From positions 992,001 through 1,056,000 of the forward strand of contig CAWAAR010000001.1 of assembly GCA_963780135.1 (NCBI GenBank): DNA of 64,000 nucleotides, in the 5' to 3' direction. The position numbers and the translations under genes were made by a program. This DNA is from Clostridium_AM sp963780135 (lineage in GTDB: Bacteria > Bacillota > Clostridia > Clostridiales > Clostridiaceae). Under the pieces are notes generated by a model that did not search any database, was not told the DNA's origin, and saw only the letters and a program-made list of their open reading frames with translations. How positions within the stretch are numbered: the stretch's first letter is position 1; each line of letters starts with the position of its first letter. Below are positions 50,573 to 59,723 of this stretch, piece after piece.

Positions 50573-53500
50573 TTGAAATCCATAAATGATTTATTTAAAA
50601 GATATTATACAAAAGGTTTAGAAAGCGATTCAGACAAAACTGTATATGATTTATTCAAGTGGAAAAAAACAGATGTATTTTTAAAAGATCACAAAAGTGG
50701 TCAAGTACTAATTGATATGAAGGATTTAGAATTCCCTGAACACTACTCTCAAACTGCTTGTGATATAATAGCTTCTAAATATTTTAAAAAAGCAGGTATT
50801 CCAAATGAAACTGGTTATGAAAATAGTATGAAAGCTGTAGCTCACAGAATGGTTAATTTTTGGTGTGAAGCTTTGAAAAATGAAAATATTATAAAAAGTG
50901 AAGAAGAATCCTGTATTTTTTATGATGAAAGTGTTTACGCTTTATTAAATCAAATGTATGCACCTAATTCTCCACAATGGTTTAATACAGGTCTTGCTCT
51001 TTCTTATAATATAAAAGGCAGCAAACAAGGTCATTACTATTTTGATGAAAAACAAGGTAAAGTTATTGAAGCCTCTGATAATTACTCTAGAACTCAAGCT
51101 TCAGCTTGCTTTATACTATCTATAGAAGATAAACTTTTAGGACCACATTCTATATCAGATCAATATGTTGCAGAAACAAAACTTTTTAAGGGTGGTTCTG
51201 GTACAGGTACTAACTTTTCTTCTATAAGAGCAAAAAACGAAAAACTTTCTGGTGGTGGTTTTTCATCTGGCTTAATGAGTTTCTTAAAAGGATTAGATAG
51301 AAATGCTGGAGCTATAAAATCTGGTGGCACTACAAGGCGGGCTGCAAAAATGGTTTGTTTAGATGTAGATCATCCTGAAATTATGGATTTTATAACTTGG
51401 AAAGCTAAAGAAGAAAATAAAGTAAGAGCTCTTGGTAAAATGGGCTACGATATGGATATTGACGGCGAAGCTTATGAAACAGTTTCTGGTCAAAACAGCA
51501 ATAATTCAGTTAGATTTTCAGACTATTTTATGAATAAAGTTGATAACTTAAATAATAATATTGAAGAAACTGTAGAGCTTAAAGGTAGAGTTGATTCTAA
51601 GCTAGACAAAATTATTAATGTATCAGACCTTTGGGAAGCTTTTAATTCCTCCGCATGGCAGTGTGCAGACCCAGCTCCTCAATTCAGTGATACCTTTAAT
51701 GCTTGGCATACTTGTCCTGCTGGCGAAGATGGTGTTTTAAATGCTCCTTATAATAAAATAAATTCCACAAATCCTTGTGGTGAATATGCTTTTTTAGATG
51801 ATTCCTCTTGTAATTTAGCTTCTATAAATGTATACAAATTTTACGATAATGCTACTCATAAATTTGACATAGATGGGTATCTACACGTAATAGGTTTACT
51901 TCAATTAATGCTTGAAGCCTCTATACATTGGGGCCAGTATCCTACAGAAGACATTGCAAGAAAAAGTTATTTATTTAGACCTACAGGTCTTGGTATATCA
52001 AATATAGCTTCACTTTTTATGGTAATTGGCTATGCATATAATTCTGATGAAGCTCGAAATTTAGCATCTTCATTAATAGGTATACTTACAGGTTATTCCT
52101 ACTATATATCCTCTTTAATGTCTAAAGAAATTGGTTCTTTTAAAAAATTTGAAATAAATAAGCCTTATATGATGAGAGTTATACGAAATCATGCAAGAAT
52201 TGCTGGAATTCAAATTGGAGATATTTCTAAAAATAGTGAAATTAAATGTAGTGATGACTTTGAAGGTTTAAATTATACACCAATAAAAGTAAATCATGAC
52301 ATTTTAAATAAAGAAGGTTTTAAATACATAAGTTTATGTCTTAAAAATTGTTGGAGTAAAGCTTTAAGTTATGGTGAAAAATATGGCTATAGAAACGCTC
52401 AAGTTTCCGTAATAGCACCTACAGGCACTATATCTTTTGCTATGGATTGTGGTGCCACATCCATTGAACCATTTTTTAGTCATATAGTCTATAAAAAACT
52501 TTCAGGTGGCGGTTTTTTAACTATGCTAAACCCTGTTATGACTACAGCTCTAAAAAACTTAGGATATTCAAAGGATAATATAGATGACATTTTAGAATAT
52601 GTGCTAGAGAAAGAAACAGTAACAGAAAATGATTTTACTTATGAAAAAATTTTAGATGGTAAAATTGAAGGTGCTCCTCATTTAAAAGAAGAACACTTGC
52701 CAATTTTTGATACTGCTAACAAATGTGGAAGTGGTGAAAGATATATAGACCCTATGGGACACGTACTTATGGTTGCTTCTATAACACCACTTATATCTGG
52801 AGCAGTATCCAAAACCGTAAATTTACCTAAAACTGCTACTATAGATGATTTTAAAAATGTAATACTATGCTCTTGGAAACTTGGCATAAAAGGAATAGCC
52901 TTGTACAGAGATTCTTCCAAAGCAGCTCAGCCTTTAAATACTGGACTTACAGATAATGTGGATTTAAAGCTTGAAAATTTAACCTATAAACAGCTTTTAC
53001 AAAAAGCTAAGGATTTACAAAAAGGAGTAAAACATACGAAGCGCGATAAACCTGTAGGTATAAGACAAGGCACTACTCACCCAGCACAAATTGATGATGT
53101 TAAAATATATACTACTGTTAATAGACGTCAAAATGGTGAAATATCAGAAATATATATAACTACAGATAGAGAAGGTACTATAATTACAGGACTTTTAAAC
53201 TCACTATCTAAAGCTGTTTCTGTAATGCTTCAGCATCACGTTTCTCCTCAAGACATTGCAAGGATGTTAAGAGGGCAAAAATATGAGCCTTATGGCTTTG
53301 TACAAAAACATCCTTATATAAAATATGTAAGTTCTATATCTGATTTAATAAGCAAAGTTATTGACATAGAACTAGGTGATTTCTCAAGGTGTCAGGTTAA
53401 ACCTGAAAACTATGATAAGGATATTTTAAACATAGGTACAGAAAACTTAGTGGCTTCATCAAATATTCCAGAAAATAAATCTAAGATTAAAAAAGTTGAT

Positions 53501-53611
53501 GGTGAAAATCTTTATGGAGTTACTTGTCCTAATTGTGCTAGCACTCGAATGGTAAGGAATGGTACTTGTATGGTTTGTTTAGACTGTGGTTCCACTACTG
53601 GATGTAGTTAG
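50573..53611 (+). CDS. nrdJ: Vitamin B12-dependent (class II) ribonucleotide reductase
   Basis: A 1012-residue adenosylcobalamin-dependent reductase that makes deoxyribonucleotides without oxygen-dependent radical chemistry. The active-site segment NPCGEYAFLDDSSCNLAS (with C402) carries the Asn, Cys and Glu residues of the radical site; SQWFNTGL-like PQWFNTGLALS and KGGSGTGTNFS are also typical. The C-terminus has a zinc-ribbon-like region with CPNC and CLDC, then CS at the end, probably the redox-active tail. It starts with TTG, nine bases after AAGGAGG. It is a single gene with its own promoter, two NrdR boxes and a terminator. Confidence 0.96.
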   Translation: MKSINDLFKRYYTKGLESDSDKTVYDLFKWKKTDVFLKDHKSGQVLIDMKDLEFPEHYSQTACDIIASKYFKKAGIPNETGYENSMKAVAHRMVNFWCEALKNENIIKSEEESCIFYDESVYALLNQMYAPNSPQWFNTGLALSYNIKGSKQGHYYFDEKQGKVIEASDNYSRTQASACFILSIEDKLLGPHSISDQYVAETKLFKGGSGTGTNFSSIRAKNEKLSGGGFSSGLMSFLKGLDRNAGAIKSGGTTRRAAKMVCLDVDHPEIMDFITWKAKEENKVRALGKMGYDMDIDGEAYETVSGQNSNNSVRFSDYFMNKVDNLNNNIEETVELKGRVDSKLDKIINVSDLWEAFNSSAWQCADPAPQFSDTFNAWHTCPAGEDGVLNAPYNKINSTNPCGEYAFLDDSSCNLASINVYKFYDNATHKFDIDGYLHVIGLLQLMLEASIHWGQYPTEDIARKSYLFRPTGLGISNIASLFMVIGYAYNSDEARNLASSLIGILTGYSYYISSLMSKEIGSFKKFEINKPYMMRVIRNHARIAGIQIGDISKNSEIKCSDDFEGLNYTPIKVNHDILNKEGFKYISLCLKNCWSKALSYGEKYGYRNAQVSVIAPTGTISFAMDCGATSIEPFFSHIVYKKLSGGGFLTMLNPVMTTALKNLGYSKDNIDDILEYVLEKETVTENDFTYEKILDGKIEGAPHLKEEHLPIFDTANKCGSGERYIDPMGHVLMVASITPLISGAVSKTVNLPKTATIDDFKNVILCSWKLGIKGIALYRDSSKAAQPLNTGLTDNVDLKLENLTYKQLLQKAKDLQKGVKHTKRDKPVGIRQGTTHPAQIDDVKIYTTVNRRQNGEISEIYITTDREGTIITGLLNSLSKAVSVMLQHHVSPQDIARMLRGQKYEPYGFVQKHPYIKYVSSISDLISKVIDIELGDFSRCQVKPENYDKDILNIGTENLVASSNIPENKSKIKKVDGENLYGVTCPNCASTRMVRNGTCMVCLDCGSTTGCS

Positions 53612-53723
53612 AAATGAACTTTCATCAAAGTTATAAAGTAAAAGTGCAACTTTTGCCTTAACTGATACAACTTTGAGCTTTACTAAAAAGCGAATATTTA
53701 TTCATCAATATTCAAATAGAAAT

Positions 53724-53766
53724 AAGCTTTAGGTACTTTGAATAAGTACTTAAAGTTTATTTTTTC
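53724..53766 (+). terminator. Intrinsic terminator of nrdJ
   Basis: A 15-bp stem (53724-53738 with 53744-53758) followed by ATTTTTTC. Both irregular positions are G-U wobbles on the plus strand, which supports plus-strand use. Confidence 0.75.
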
Positions 53767-53884
53767 TGCTAAAATAAATCTTGCTATAAATAACAATTCG
53801 CTGTTAACTTTACTTGCTGTTATATATTCCTTTTTAGTTTATTAAACATTCTTTTTTTAGTTATTACATATTCAACTGTTACAC

Positions 53885-54982
53885 TTATAAATTTATTTTA
53901 ACCTTTTTATATTTTCTTGAATCCACAACTTGTATAAGCTTACAGCTGCATTTTAGATCCTTTAAAGAATGTCCTTTTAGTGTCCATAGTGGATAGTAGA
54001 TCCCTGCTCTATCTACCAGTCCTTCTATAATCATCCTACCTTGCTCACTCATTCTTTTTGTTTTATTCATTATAAATTCACTTATTTCTCTGCTTGATAT
54101 ATCATTTTTAATCATAGTTCTTATGTATTCCAAATATTTCAAAGTAAGGTCTGATGATTTAAAATGTCTCTTTAATACAACATAAATTTCTTTTTCAATA
54201 CAATGCAAATTCCTATTGTCCATATTTTTAAGCTGACTTTTATCATAGTATTTATAATTTATATCTGATTTTGTTGATAGTTTTTCATTAAGATACTTCA
54301 TGTCAATAATTTTTGTATTGCAATAGTTTAATTTATAATCATTATAATACAAATTATATCTGTTATTGTATCTCCACAAATTTTTAATTGCTTCATGCAC
54401 TTTGTATTCCTTTTTAAAATCTTTAACAACATAATCTAATAATAAATCTTGTGGTATTAATCCATATATATCCAATAGAATTTCAAACAATTCTATAAGT
54501 TCTTGATTTTCTTTTGAATGTTCAATAACCTCAACTTTAGAAAGTCTTAATTTTATTATTTCTCTTATTTCAAATGGAATTGATACCTTTCTCTCATTAA
54601 AATCATAATATGAATATATTATTCCTAGATATTCCAAGGATTTTTTGACATCTTCCTTTATATTATGATTTCCATCTAATGATATTGTATAATTATTGTC
54701 GCATATTTCTTTTATAAAAGTATATTCTTCATATGTAATAAAATTACCCATTATTACTGAAATATTATTTTTAATATAAAATGATATTGTTTCTACAAAA
54801 TCTTCTTTTCTCTTTCCGCTTACATGTATTTCAAAAATTTTAGTCAATTCCTTTAAGTGGCTTAATTTCATTAAAGATGTAACATTTTTAATTGATTGCT
54901 TTTCACCATTACTTTTAATTTTATCATCTGCTTTCTTTATACTATTGATGTCAATATATCTAATTTTACTTGCAAACTGCAT
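53885..54982 (-). CDS. Unknown protein with a possible SAP-like motif
   Basis: A 365-residue basic protein that I do not recognise. Residues about 36-70 (LMKLSHLKELTKIFEIHVSG followed by KRKEDFVETI) have the shape of a SAP domain, a small DNA-binding helix pair. The rest is charged and mostly helical, without membrane segments. It starts 16 bp after the cfa stop on the same strand and has no clear ribosome binding site, so it may depend on coupling to cfa or start further in. A nucleic-acid-related function is possible but only suggested by the SAP-like stretch. Confidence 0.65.
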   Translation of the reverse strand: MQFASKIRYIDINSIKKADDKIKSNGEKQSIKNVTSLMKLSHLKELTKIFEIHVSGKRKEDFVETISFYIKNNISVIMGNFITYEEYTFIKEICDNNYTISLDGNHNIKEDVKKSLEYLGIIYSYYDFNERKVSIPFEIREIIKLRLSKVEVIEHSKENQELIELFEILLDIYGLIPQDLLLDYVVKDFKKEYKVHEAIKNLWRYNNRYNLYYNDYKLNYCNTKIIDMKYLNEKLSTKSDINYKYYDKSQLKNMDNRNLHCIEKEIYVVLKRHFKSSDLTLKYLEYIRTMIKNDISSREISEFIMNKTKRMSEQGRMIIEGLVDRAGIYYPLWTLKGHSLKDLKCSCKLIQVVDSRKYKKVKINL

Positions 54983-54998
54983 AAATACTATTAATTAA

Positions 54999-56174
54999 TT
55001 ATTTGTACATATAATCCCTAGTCCACGGTAAATCATTATTTACACCTTTATTAAACAAAAATTGATGAATGCTTATATTACCACAATTAAAGGATGCCGC
55101 ACAAGCATTTAAATACAATCTCCACATTCTTATAAAAGTCTCATCCTTAGTTTTTCTTATCTCAGGCAATACATTTTCAAAATTCTTTGCCCAATGCTCT
55201 AAGGTTCTTCCATAATGAAGCCTTAAATTTTCTGCATCAATTAAATTAAATTTTTCATCTGTCATACAGTAAATTAATTCTTTAACTGCTGGTACATACC
55301 CACCTGGGAAAATATACTTATTAATCCACGTATTGTTTCCTCCAATTTCTGTAGCTGTTATGCAATGAAGCAACGATACACCATTATCGTTTAATAAATT
55401 GTTCACAGCTGAAAAATACTCTGCAAGATGATCTTGTCCTACATGTTCAAGCATACCGACACTAACTATTTTATCAAAAGTTCTATTCTTTAATTTTCTG
55501 TAATCCATAAGTTGAACTTCAACTAAACCTTCTAATCCTTCTTTTTTTATTCTTTCCTTAACTTTAGCTAATTGTTCAGAACTTAAAGTTATGCCCATAG
55601 CCTTTACATTATACTTTTTTGCTGCAGAAGTAATAAGTTCACCCCAACCACAGCCTATATCAAGTAAAGTCTCTCCTTTTTTTAAATTTAGTTTCTTAAG
55701 AATATGCTCTACTTTATTGTTTTGTGCCTGGATTAAAGAATCATCTTTAGATTTAAAATACCCACAAGAATATGTCATAGTATCATCCAGCCACAATTTA
55801 TAGAAATCATTTCCAATATCATAATGAAATTCAATATTCTTTTTGCTATTTTTAATATTATTTGTAGCCATCTTTAGTAAGCTTGAATATTTATCACTAT
55901 TTCTTAAAAAGCTTTCTTTATTGTTGTATAAAGACTCAATAACCTTTTGAACACTTCCTTCAATATCTATCTTCTTGGTCATATAAGCTTCACCAAAAGT
56001 TAAAGAAGGATCTTTAATAATGTCTGATTTAGAAATAGGTTCATTGAAAATTATTTTAAATTGAACTTCTCCTTCTCCGTAAATTTCTGAGCTGCCATCC
56101 CAAAGTTTGAGTTCAAAAGTATCTGAAAATAAGCTTTTGAATAGTGTTTTGTAAAATACTTTGTCAATTATCAT
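54999..56174 (-). CDS. cfa: Cyclopropane-fatty-acyl-phospholipid synthase
   Basis: A 391-residue SAM-dependent enzyme that adds a methylene bridge to unsaturated membrane lipids. It has the family plan: an N-terminal lipid-binding part, then a methyltransferase fold with LLDIGCGWGEL and VSVGMLEHVG, plus the family blocks FHYDIGNDFYKLWLDDTMTY (127-146) and FPGGYVP. The ATG at 56174 lies nine bases after AAGGGG; the ATG three codons earlier abuts that site. It precedes the SAP-like gene on the same strand. Confidence 0.93.
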   Translation of the reverse strand: MIIDKVFYKTLFKSLFSDTFELKLWDGSSEIYGEGEVQFKIIFNEPISKSDIIKDPSLTFGEAYMTKKIDIEGSVQKVIESLYNNKESFLRNSDKYSSLLKMATNNIKNSKKNIEFHYDIGNDFYKLWLDDTMTYSCGYFKSKDDSLIQAQNNKVEHILKKLNLKKGETLLDIGCGWGELITSAAKKYNVKAMGITLSSEQLAKVKERIKKEGLEGLVEVQLMDYRKLKNRTFDKIVSVGMLEHVGQDHLAEYFSAVNNLLNDNGVSLLHCITATEIGGNNTWINKYIFPGGYVPAVKELIYCMTDEKFNLIDAENLRLHYGRTLEHWAKNFENVLPEIRKTKDETFIRMWRLYLNACAASFNCGNISIHQFLFNKGVNNDLPWTRDYMYK

Positions 56175-56244
56175 GACATTCATCCCCTTGTTATATATTT
56201 AAATTTTATTATTCTTAAATTAATGATAATGCTTAAGTAGGATC

Positions 56245-56904
56245 TTATAATTCCAGATGTTTTCTTACAGCAGCAGCTACTACAGCAGCATTGTGAATTT
56301 CTAGAGCTCTGCATATTTCTTCATGATGAATTTTAACTAACTCTTTATTAAAAGTATGAGCTTTTGAATTCTCAATATATTTCTCAATTAAAGATGATAT
56401 AGAAAACATTACAGTTGAAATCAGATGATTACCAGAAGCTTGCGCTATTTTGTAGTGAAATTTTTTATCTAATGAAGCACAAGTTTCAATATCTGAGGTA
56501 TTATTTAATTCATTTGCTATTTCCCTTAACTCTTTAAGCTGCTCCTTTGTTATGTTTCTTGCTGCAAGTGCTGCTGTTTCTGGTTCAATTATTTTTCTAA
56601 GTTCAAGAACATCACTGCTTTTACTTCCAAGAAGCAGAAAAACAATAGATAAAGGTTCAAGTAAATTATTTTCAAAATTACTATTAATAAAATTTCCATC
56701 ACCATGCCTAGTTTCAATAAGACCAAGTATTTGCAAGGTTTTTAAAGCTTCTCTAATAGATGATCTGCTAACCTCAAGTTTCTCAGATAAATACCTTTCA
56801 GGAGGCAGCTTGTCTCCACTTTTTACTTCACCTTTTTTAACAATATCTTTTATTTGTTCCATCACCATTTCATATATTTTTGTGCTCTTCACAGGGCTTA
56901 ACAT
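56245..56904 (-). CDS. FadR-type GntR-family transcriptional regulator
   Basis: A 219-residue regulator with an N-terminal winged helix (GEVKSGDKLPPERYLSEKL, SRSSIREALKTLQILGLIE) and a C-terminal all-helical FCD ligand domain with metal-type histidines (FHYKIAQASGNH, IHHEEICRAL). FCD-type regulators often sense organic acids. The ATG follows GAGGAGA, 13 bp after the preceding unknown gene. A palindrome of the type TGGTAYG-N5-CGTACCA sits upstream of the operon at 57726, a good candidate for its own operator. Confidence 0.9.
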   Translation of the reverse strand: MLSPVKSTKIYEMVMEQIKDIVKKGEVKSGDKLPPERYLSEKLEVSRSSIREALKTLQILGLIETRHGDGNFINSNFENNLLEPLSIVFLLLGSKSSDVLELRKIIEPETAALAARNITKEQLKELREIANELNNTSDIETCASLDKKFHYKIAQASGNHLISTVMFSISSLIEKYIENSKAHTFNKELVKIHHEEICRALEIHNAAVVAAAVRKHLEL

Positions 56905-56917
56905 TCATATTCTCCTC

Positions 56918-57511
56918 TCAAAAGTTTACATCTTTGCTTTTTGATAAATAATTAAGTAATTCATTATAATTTTTTTCAGCTAATGGTTCTTTATTTTTTG
57001 AACTCTCTATTTTATTGTTGTGTATCTCAATGTTATTCTTGAAATTTTCTAAAGTTTTCATAATAGCAATTTTAAAAAGTGGAATAGTATCAATTATTCT
57101 TTTTATTCCATAGACATATTCATTATCACTAATAGTGAAGCATTGAAATAATCCTGAAGTTAATCTTCCATCAGAAAATATGTAAATATATCTATCACTC
57201 ATTTCATCAGATAAGTCAACTTCAATTTTATGTTTATATAATCTAAAAACACTGTTACCTTCCTTCACAAATATAGGAAATATACTATAGAAAAGTCTTT
57301 CTCTATTGTTTTCTTCATCAATTAAACCTGAAAAATCATTTTCATTAAGTTTGTCCACAATTTCATCAGTAAATATACTGCTTTTTATTTCTTTACCTAA
57401 TTTTAATTTTAATTTCTGTTCCCTTTCTTCAATTAATAAATTATCAATAGAGTTAAATAACTTGTTAAATGTCCCCCTACTTTTCTTTGAATTGTTTTTA
57501 TTATCAATCAT
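56918..57511 (-). CDS. Protein of unknown function upstream of the GntR regulator
   Basis: A 197-residue soluble, charged protein that I do not recognise. It has no signal peptide or membrane segment. The middle (FYSIFPIFVKEGNSVFRLYK, DRYIYIFSDGRLTSGLFQ) looks like beta-strands, and the ends are polar helices. The ATG follows TGGAGG. It shares an operon with the FadR-type regulator, 13 bp apart. Confidence 0.7.
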   Translation of the reverse strand: MIDNKNNSKKSRGTFNKLFNSIDNLLIEEREQKLKLKLGKEIKSSIFTDEIVDKLNENDFSGLIDEENNRERLFYSIFPIFVKEGNSVFRLYKHKIEVDLSDEMSDRYIYIFSDGRLTSGLFQCFTISDNEYVYGIKRIIDTIPLFKIAIMKTLENFKNNIEIHNNKIESSKNKEPLAEKNYNELLNYLSKSKDVNF

Positions 57512-57540
57512 AATAAAACCTCCATAGATATTTTAATTAA

Positions 57541-57690
57541 GCAATATTGGAAATAAACTTTATAGCAATTTCCATAGCTACTTTTATCATTTATATTTAA
57601 TGTTTTATACAAAAATGGTCCAATAATAGAACCTAATAAACTAGTAATTATACTGGTAACTACAGTTATAACAGAAAATGATAAATTACC
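57541..57690 (-). pseudogene. Possible remnant of an LrgB-like membrane protein gene
   Basis: With no start codon, the minus strand here reads SIITSLLGSIIGPFLYKTLN and, after a frame change, VAMEIAIKFISNIA and a stop. This resembles the conserved part of LrgB proteins (ITGILGAIIGP...K...AxGxAxG). The resemblance is short and the frame is broken, so it would be a decayed fragment at most. Confidence 0.3.
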
Positions 57691-57725
57691 TCTTTTACAG
57701 AAGAATTATTGGTATATTGGTCTTA

Positions 57726-57744
57726 TGGTATGCTGGTCGTACCA
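57726..57744. promoter_or_regulatory. Candidate GntR/FadR-type operator
   Basis: TGGTATGCTGGTCGTACCA is a palindrome with arms TGGTAYG and CGTACCA around five bases (one mismatch). TGGT/ACCA-armed palindromes are typical of FadR-subfamily operators. It lies upstream of the operon that encodes such a regulator. Confidence 0.55.
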
Positions 57745-57879
57745 ATTACTGATAATATATCACATATTTTTTAATAATACAACCTTTGACATAATTCTAC
57801 TACATTTCTTTTAGCACCAGACATTACCTCTCCTTACTTCAGACTACTGATATTTGGGGCCAATCTATTAATATCTATG

Positions 57880-57917
57880 AAAAAAAAACTCCCACCATAC
57901 TTAGTATATTGGAAGTT
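57880..57917 (-). terminator. Terminator of the kduI-kduD operon
   Basis: A stem of about 14 bp (57888-57901 with 57904-57917), whose irregular pairs are mostly G-U on the minus strand, followed there by a T9 run. It lies 53 bp after the kduD stop. Confidence 0.65.
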
Positions 57918-57970
57918 GTACTTTTTACATTTATTATGCTACGAACACAAATAGTTATTCTACTATTTTT

Positions 57971-58747
57971 CTATCTTACCAACCATCCACCGTCAACAGC
58001 CAAAATATGGCCATTTACATAATCTGACGCCCTACTTGCAAGGAACACTACTGCTCCCATTAAATCAGATGTTTTTCCCCATCTAGCTGCTGGTATTCTC
58101 GATAATATTTCATTATTTCTATTTTTATCAAATCTTATTGCTTCTGTGTTCGCTGTTTCTATATACCCTGGTGCTAATGCATTTGTTTGTATATTATGAC
58201 AAGCTAATTCATTAGCAAATGCTTTTGTAATCCCTGCTACACCATGCTTACTTGCTGTATATGGTGGAACAAACTTTCCTCCTTGGAATGAAAGCATTGA
58301 TGCTATATTAATTATTTTCCCTGAACTTTGTTTTACCATAATATTTGCAACATCTTTGCTTAAATAGTAAAGAGCATTTAAATTTATATCCATAACTGCT
58401 TTCCAATCTTCATCTTTGTACTCAAGCAATGGAGTTCTTCTTATGGTCCCTGCATTATTTACAAGTATATCTATCTTTCCATAAACCTCCATACACTTTT
58501 CCACTACTTTGCATCTATCTTCTTTTTTTGTTAAATCAGCTTGAACGAACTCTACTTTTCTTCCTGCTGCTTCAACCAATTCTCTTGTTTCTTCCCAATT
58601 CACACCATGAGTTGATACAAGCAAATCTGCTCCAGCCTTAGCTAAAGCTACTGCATACCCTTGTCCAAGTCCTGTATTACCGCCTGTAACAATTGCTACT
58701 TTACCATCTAATTTAAAAAAGTCTAAAGAAAAATCTGATAACGACAT
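57971..58747 (-). CDS. kduD: 2-deoxy-D-gluconate 3-dehydrogenase / 2-dehydro-3-deoxygluconate 5-dehydrogenase
   Basis: A 258-residue short-chain dehydrogenase, normal KduD length. It reduces 5-keto-4-deoxyuronate-derived 2,5-diketo-3-deoxygluconate to 2-keto-3-deoxygluconate. It has the cofactor loop TGGNTGLGQGYA, NNAGTIRR, the catalytic Ser in IASMLSFQGG and Y-x3-K in YTASKHG. It starts 22 bp after kduI and follows GGAGGA. The pair breaks down unsaturated uronates from pectin or glycosaminoglycans; the next enzymes (KdgK, KdgA) are not in the window. Confidence 0.93.
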   Translation of the reverse strand: MSLSDFSLDFFKLDGKVAIVTGGNTGLGQGYAVALAKAGADLLVSTHGVNWEETRELVEAAGRKVEFVQADLTKKEDRCKVVEKCMEVYGKIDILVNNAGTIRRTPLLEYKDEDWKAVMDINLNALYYLSKDVANIMVKQSSGKIINIASMLSFQGGKFVPPYTASKHGVAGITKAFANELACHNIQTNALAPGYIETANTEAIRFDKNRNNEILSRIPAARWGKTSDLMGAVVFLASRASDYVNGHILAVDGGWLVR

Positions 58748-58769
58748 AAATCCTTCCTCCTAAAAATTT

Positions 58770-59600
58770 TTATTCAATATCTTTAATTTCAATATTATCC
58801 ATATCATCAAATTCTTGATTTTCTCCACACATTCCCCATATGAACGTATAGTTGCTTGTTCCTACTCCAGCATGTATAGACCAACTTGGAGAGATTACAG
58901 CTTGCTCATTTGCCATTACAATATGTCTTGTTTCCTGTGGCTCACCCATTAAGTGGAATACTCTTTGTTCTTGAGGTAGATCAAAGTAAAAATACACTTC
59001 CATTCTACGTTCATGAGTATGACAAGGCATACTGTTCCAACTGTTTCCTTCCTTTAACATAGTTAATCCCATGGATAGTTGACAGCTTTTGCAAACTTGT
59101 GGATGTATAAACTTATATATAGTTCTTACATTCATATTAGCTTGATTACCTAAATCAGAAGTGATAGCTTTGCTTCTATCTATTTTAACTATTGGATAAC
59201 TCCTATGAGCTGGTGCAGAATTTATGTAGAATTTTGCAGGATTATTCTTATCTTCTGAAATAAAACTTATATTTTTTGTCCCCATTCCTATATATAATCC
59301 TTCATACTTATCCAATTCATACTTAACAGCATCTAAAACAACTGTTCCTTTTCCACCTACATTTATTGCACCCATTTCTCTTCTTTGAAGAAAGTAATCA
59401 GCTCTTAATTCATCGGCTGCCTGTAAAGTAACTTTCCTATCTACCGGCATTACTCCACCAAATATTATTCTATCTACATGACTATAAGTTAAAGAAAGCT
59501 CATCCTTTACAAATATTTTTTCTTGTAAATAATGAGCTCTTAATTTTGTAGTATCATATTTTTTTGAATCAGTTGGATGATTCGCATATCTTATATCCAT
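58770..59600 (-). CDS. kduI: 5-keto-4-deoxyuronate isomerase
   Basis: A 276-residue KduI, normal length. It isomerises 5-keto-4-deoxyuronate to 2,5-diketo-3-deoxygluconate. The cupin metal site is in MPCHTHERRMEVYFYFD, and the N-terminal MDIRYANHPTDSK is characteristic of the family. I chose the ATG at 59600 because AGGAGGGG lies just upstream; an earlier in-frame start would include that site. A perfect KdgR-like palindrome lies between its promoter and its start, so it is probably repressed until uronate products are present. Confidence 0.95.
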   Translation of the reverse strand: MDIRYANHPTDSKKYDTTKLRAHYLQEKIFVKDELSLTYSHVDRIIFGGVMPVDRKVTLQAADELRADYFLQRREMGAINVGGKGTVVLDAVKYELDKYEGLYIGMGTKNISFISEDKNNPAKFYINSAPAHRSYPIVKIDRSKAITSDLGNQANMNVRTIYKFIHPQVCKSCQLSMGLTMLKEGNSWNSMPCHTHERRMEVYFYFDLPQEQRVFHLMGEPQETRHIVMANEQAVISPSWSIHAGVGTSNYTFIWGMCGENQEFDDMDNIEIKDIE

Positions 59601-59627
59601 TTTTTTACCCCTCCTGTTGTTTCGTAT

Positions 59628-59646
59628 TATGAAACCATGTTTCATA
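59628..59646. promoter_or_regulatory. KdgR-like operator in front of kduI
   Basis: TATGAAAC-CAT-GTTTCATA is a perfect 8-3-8 palindrome and fits the KdgR box known from enterobacteria (TGAAAC and GTTTCA arms). It lies just downstream of the -10 box of kduI. Confidence 0.75.
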
Positions 59647-59660
59647 AACTCTATATTTAA

Positions 59661-59690
59661 ATTATATAGTTTTCAAAACACTTTTGTCAA
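59661..59690 (-). promoter_or_regulatory. Sigma-A promoter of kduI-kduD
   Basis: On the minus strand TTGACA (59685-59690) and TATAAT (59661-59666) are 18 bp apart. The start site would be close to the KdgR-like palindrome. Confidence 0.7.
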
Positions 59691-59723
59691 TAAGAAGTAC
59701 TCATTTTCGCTATGTGCTTTTTA

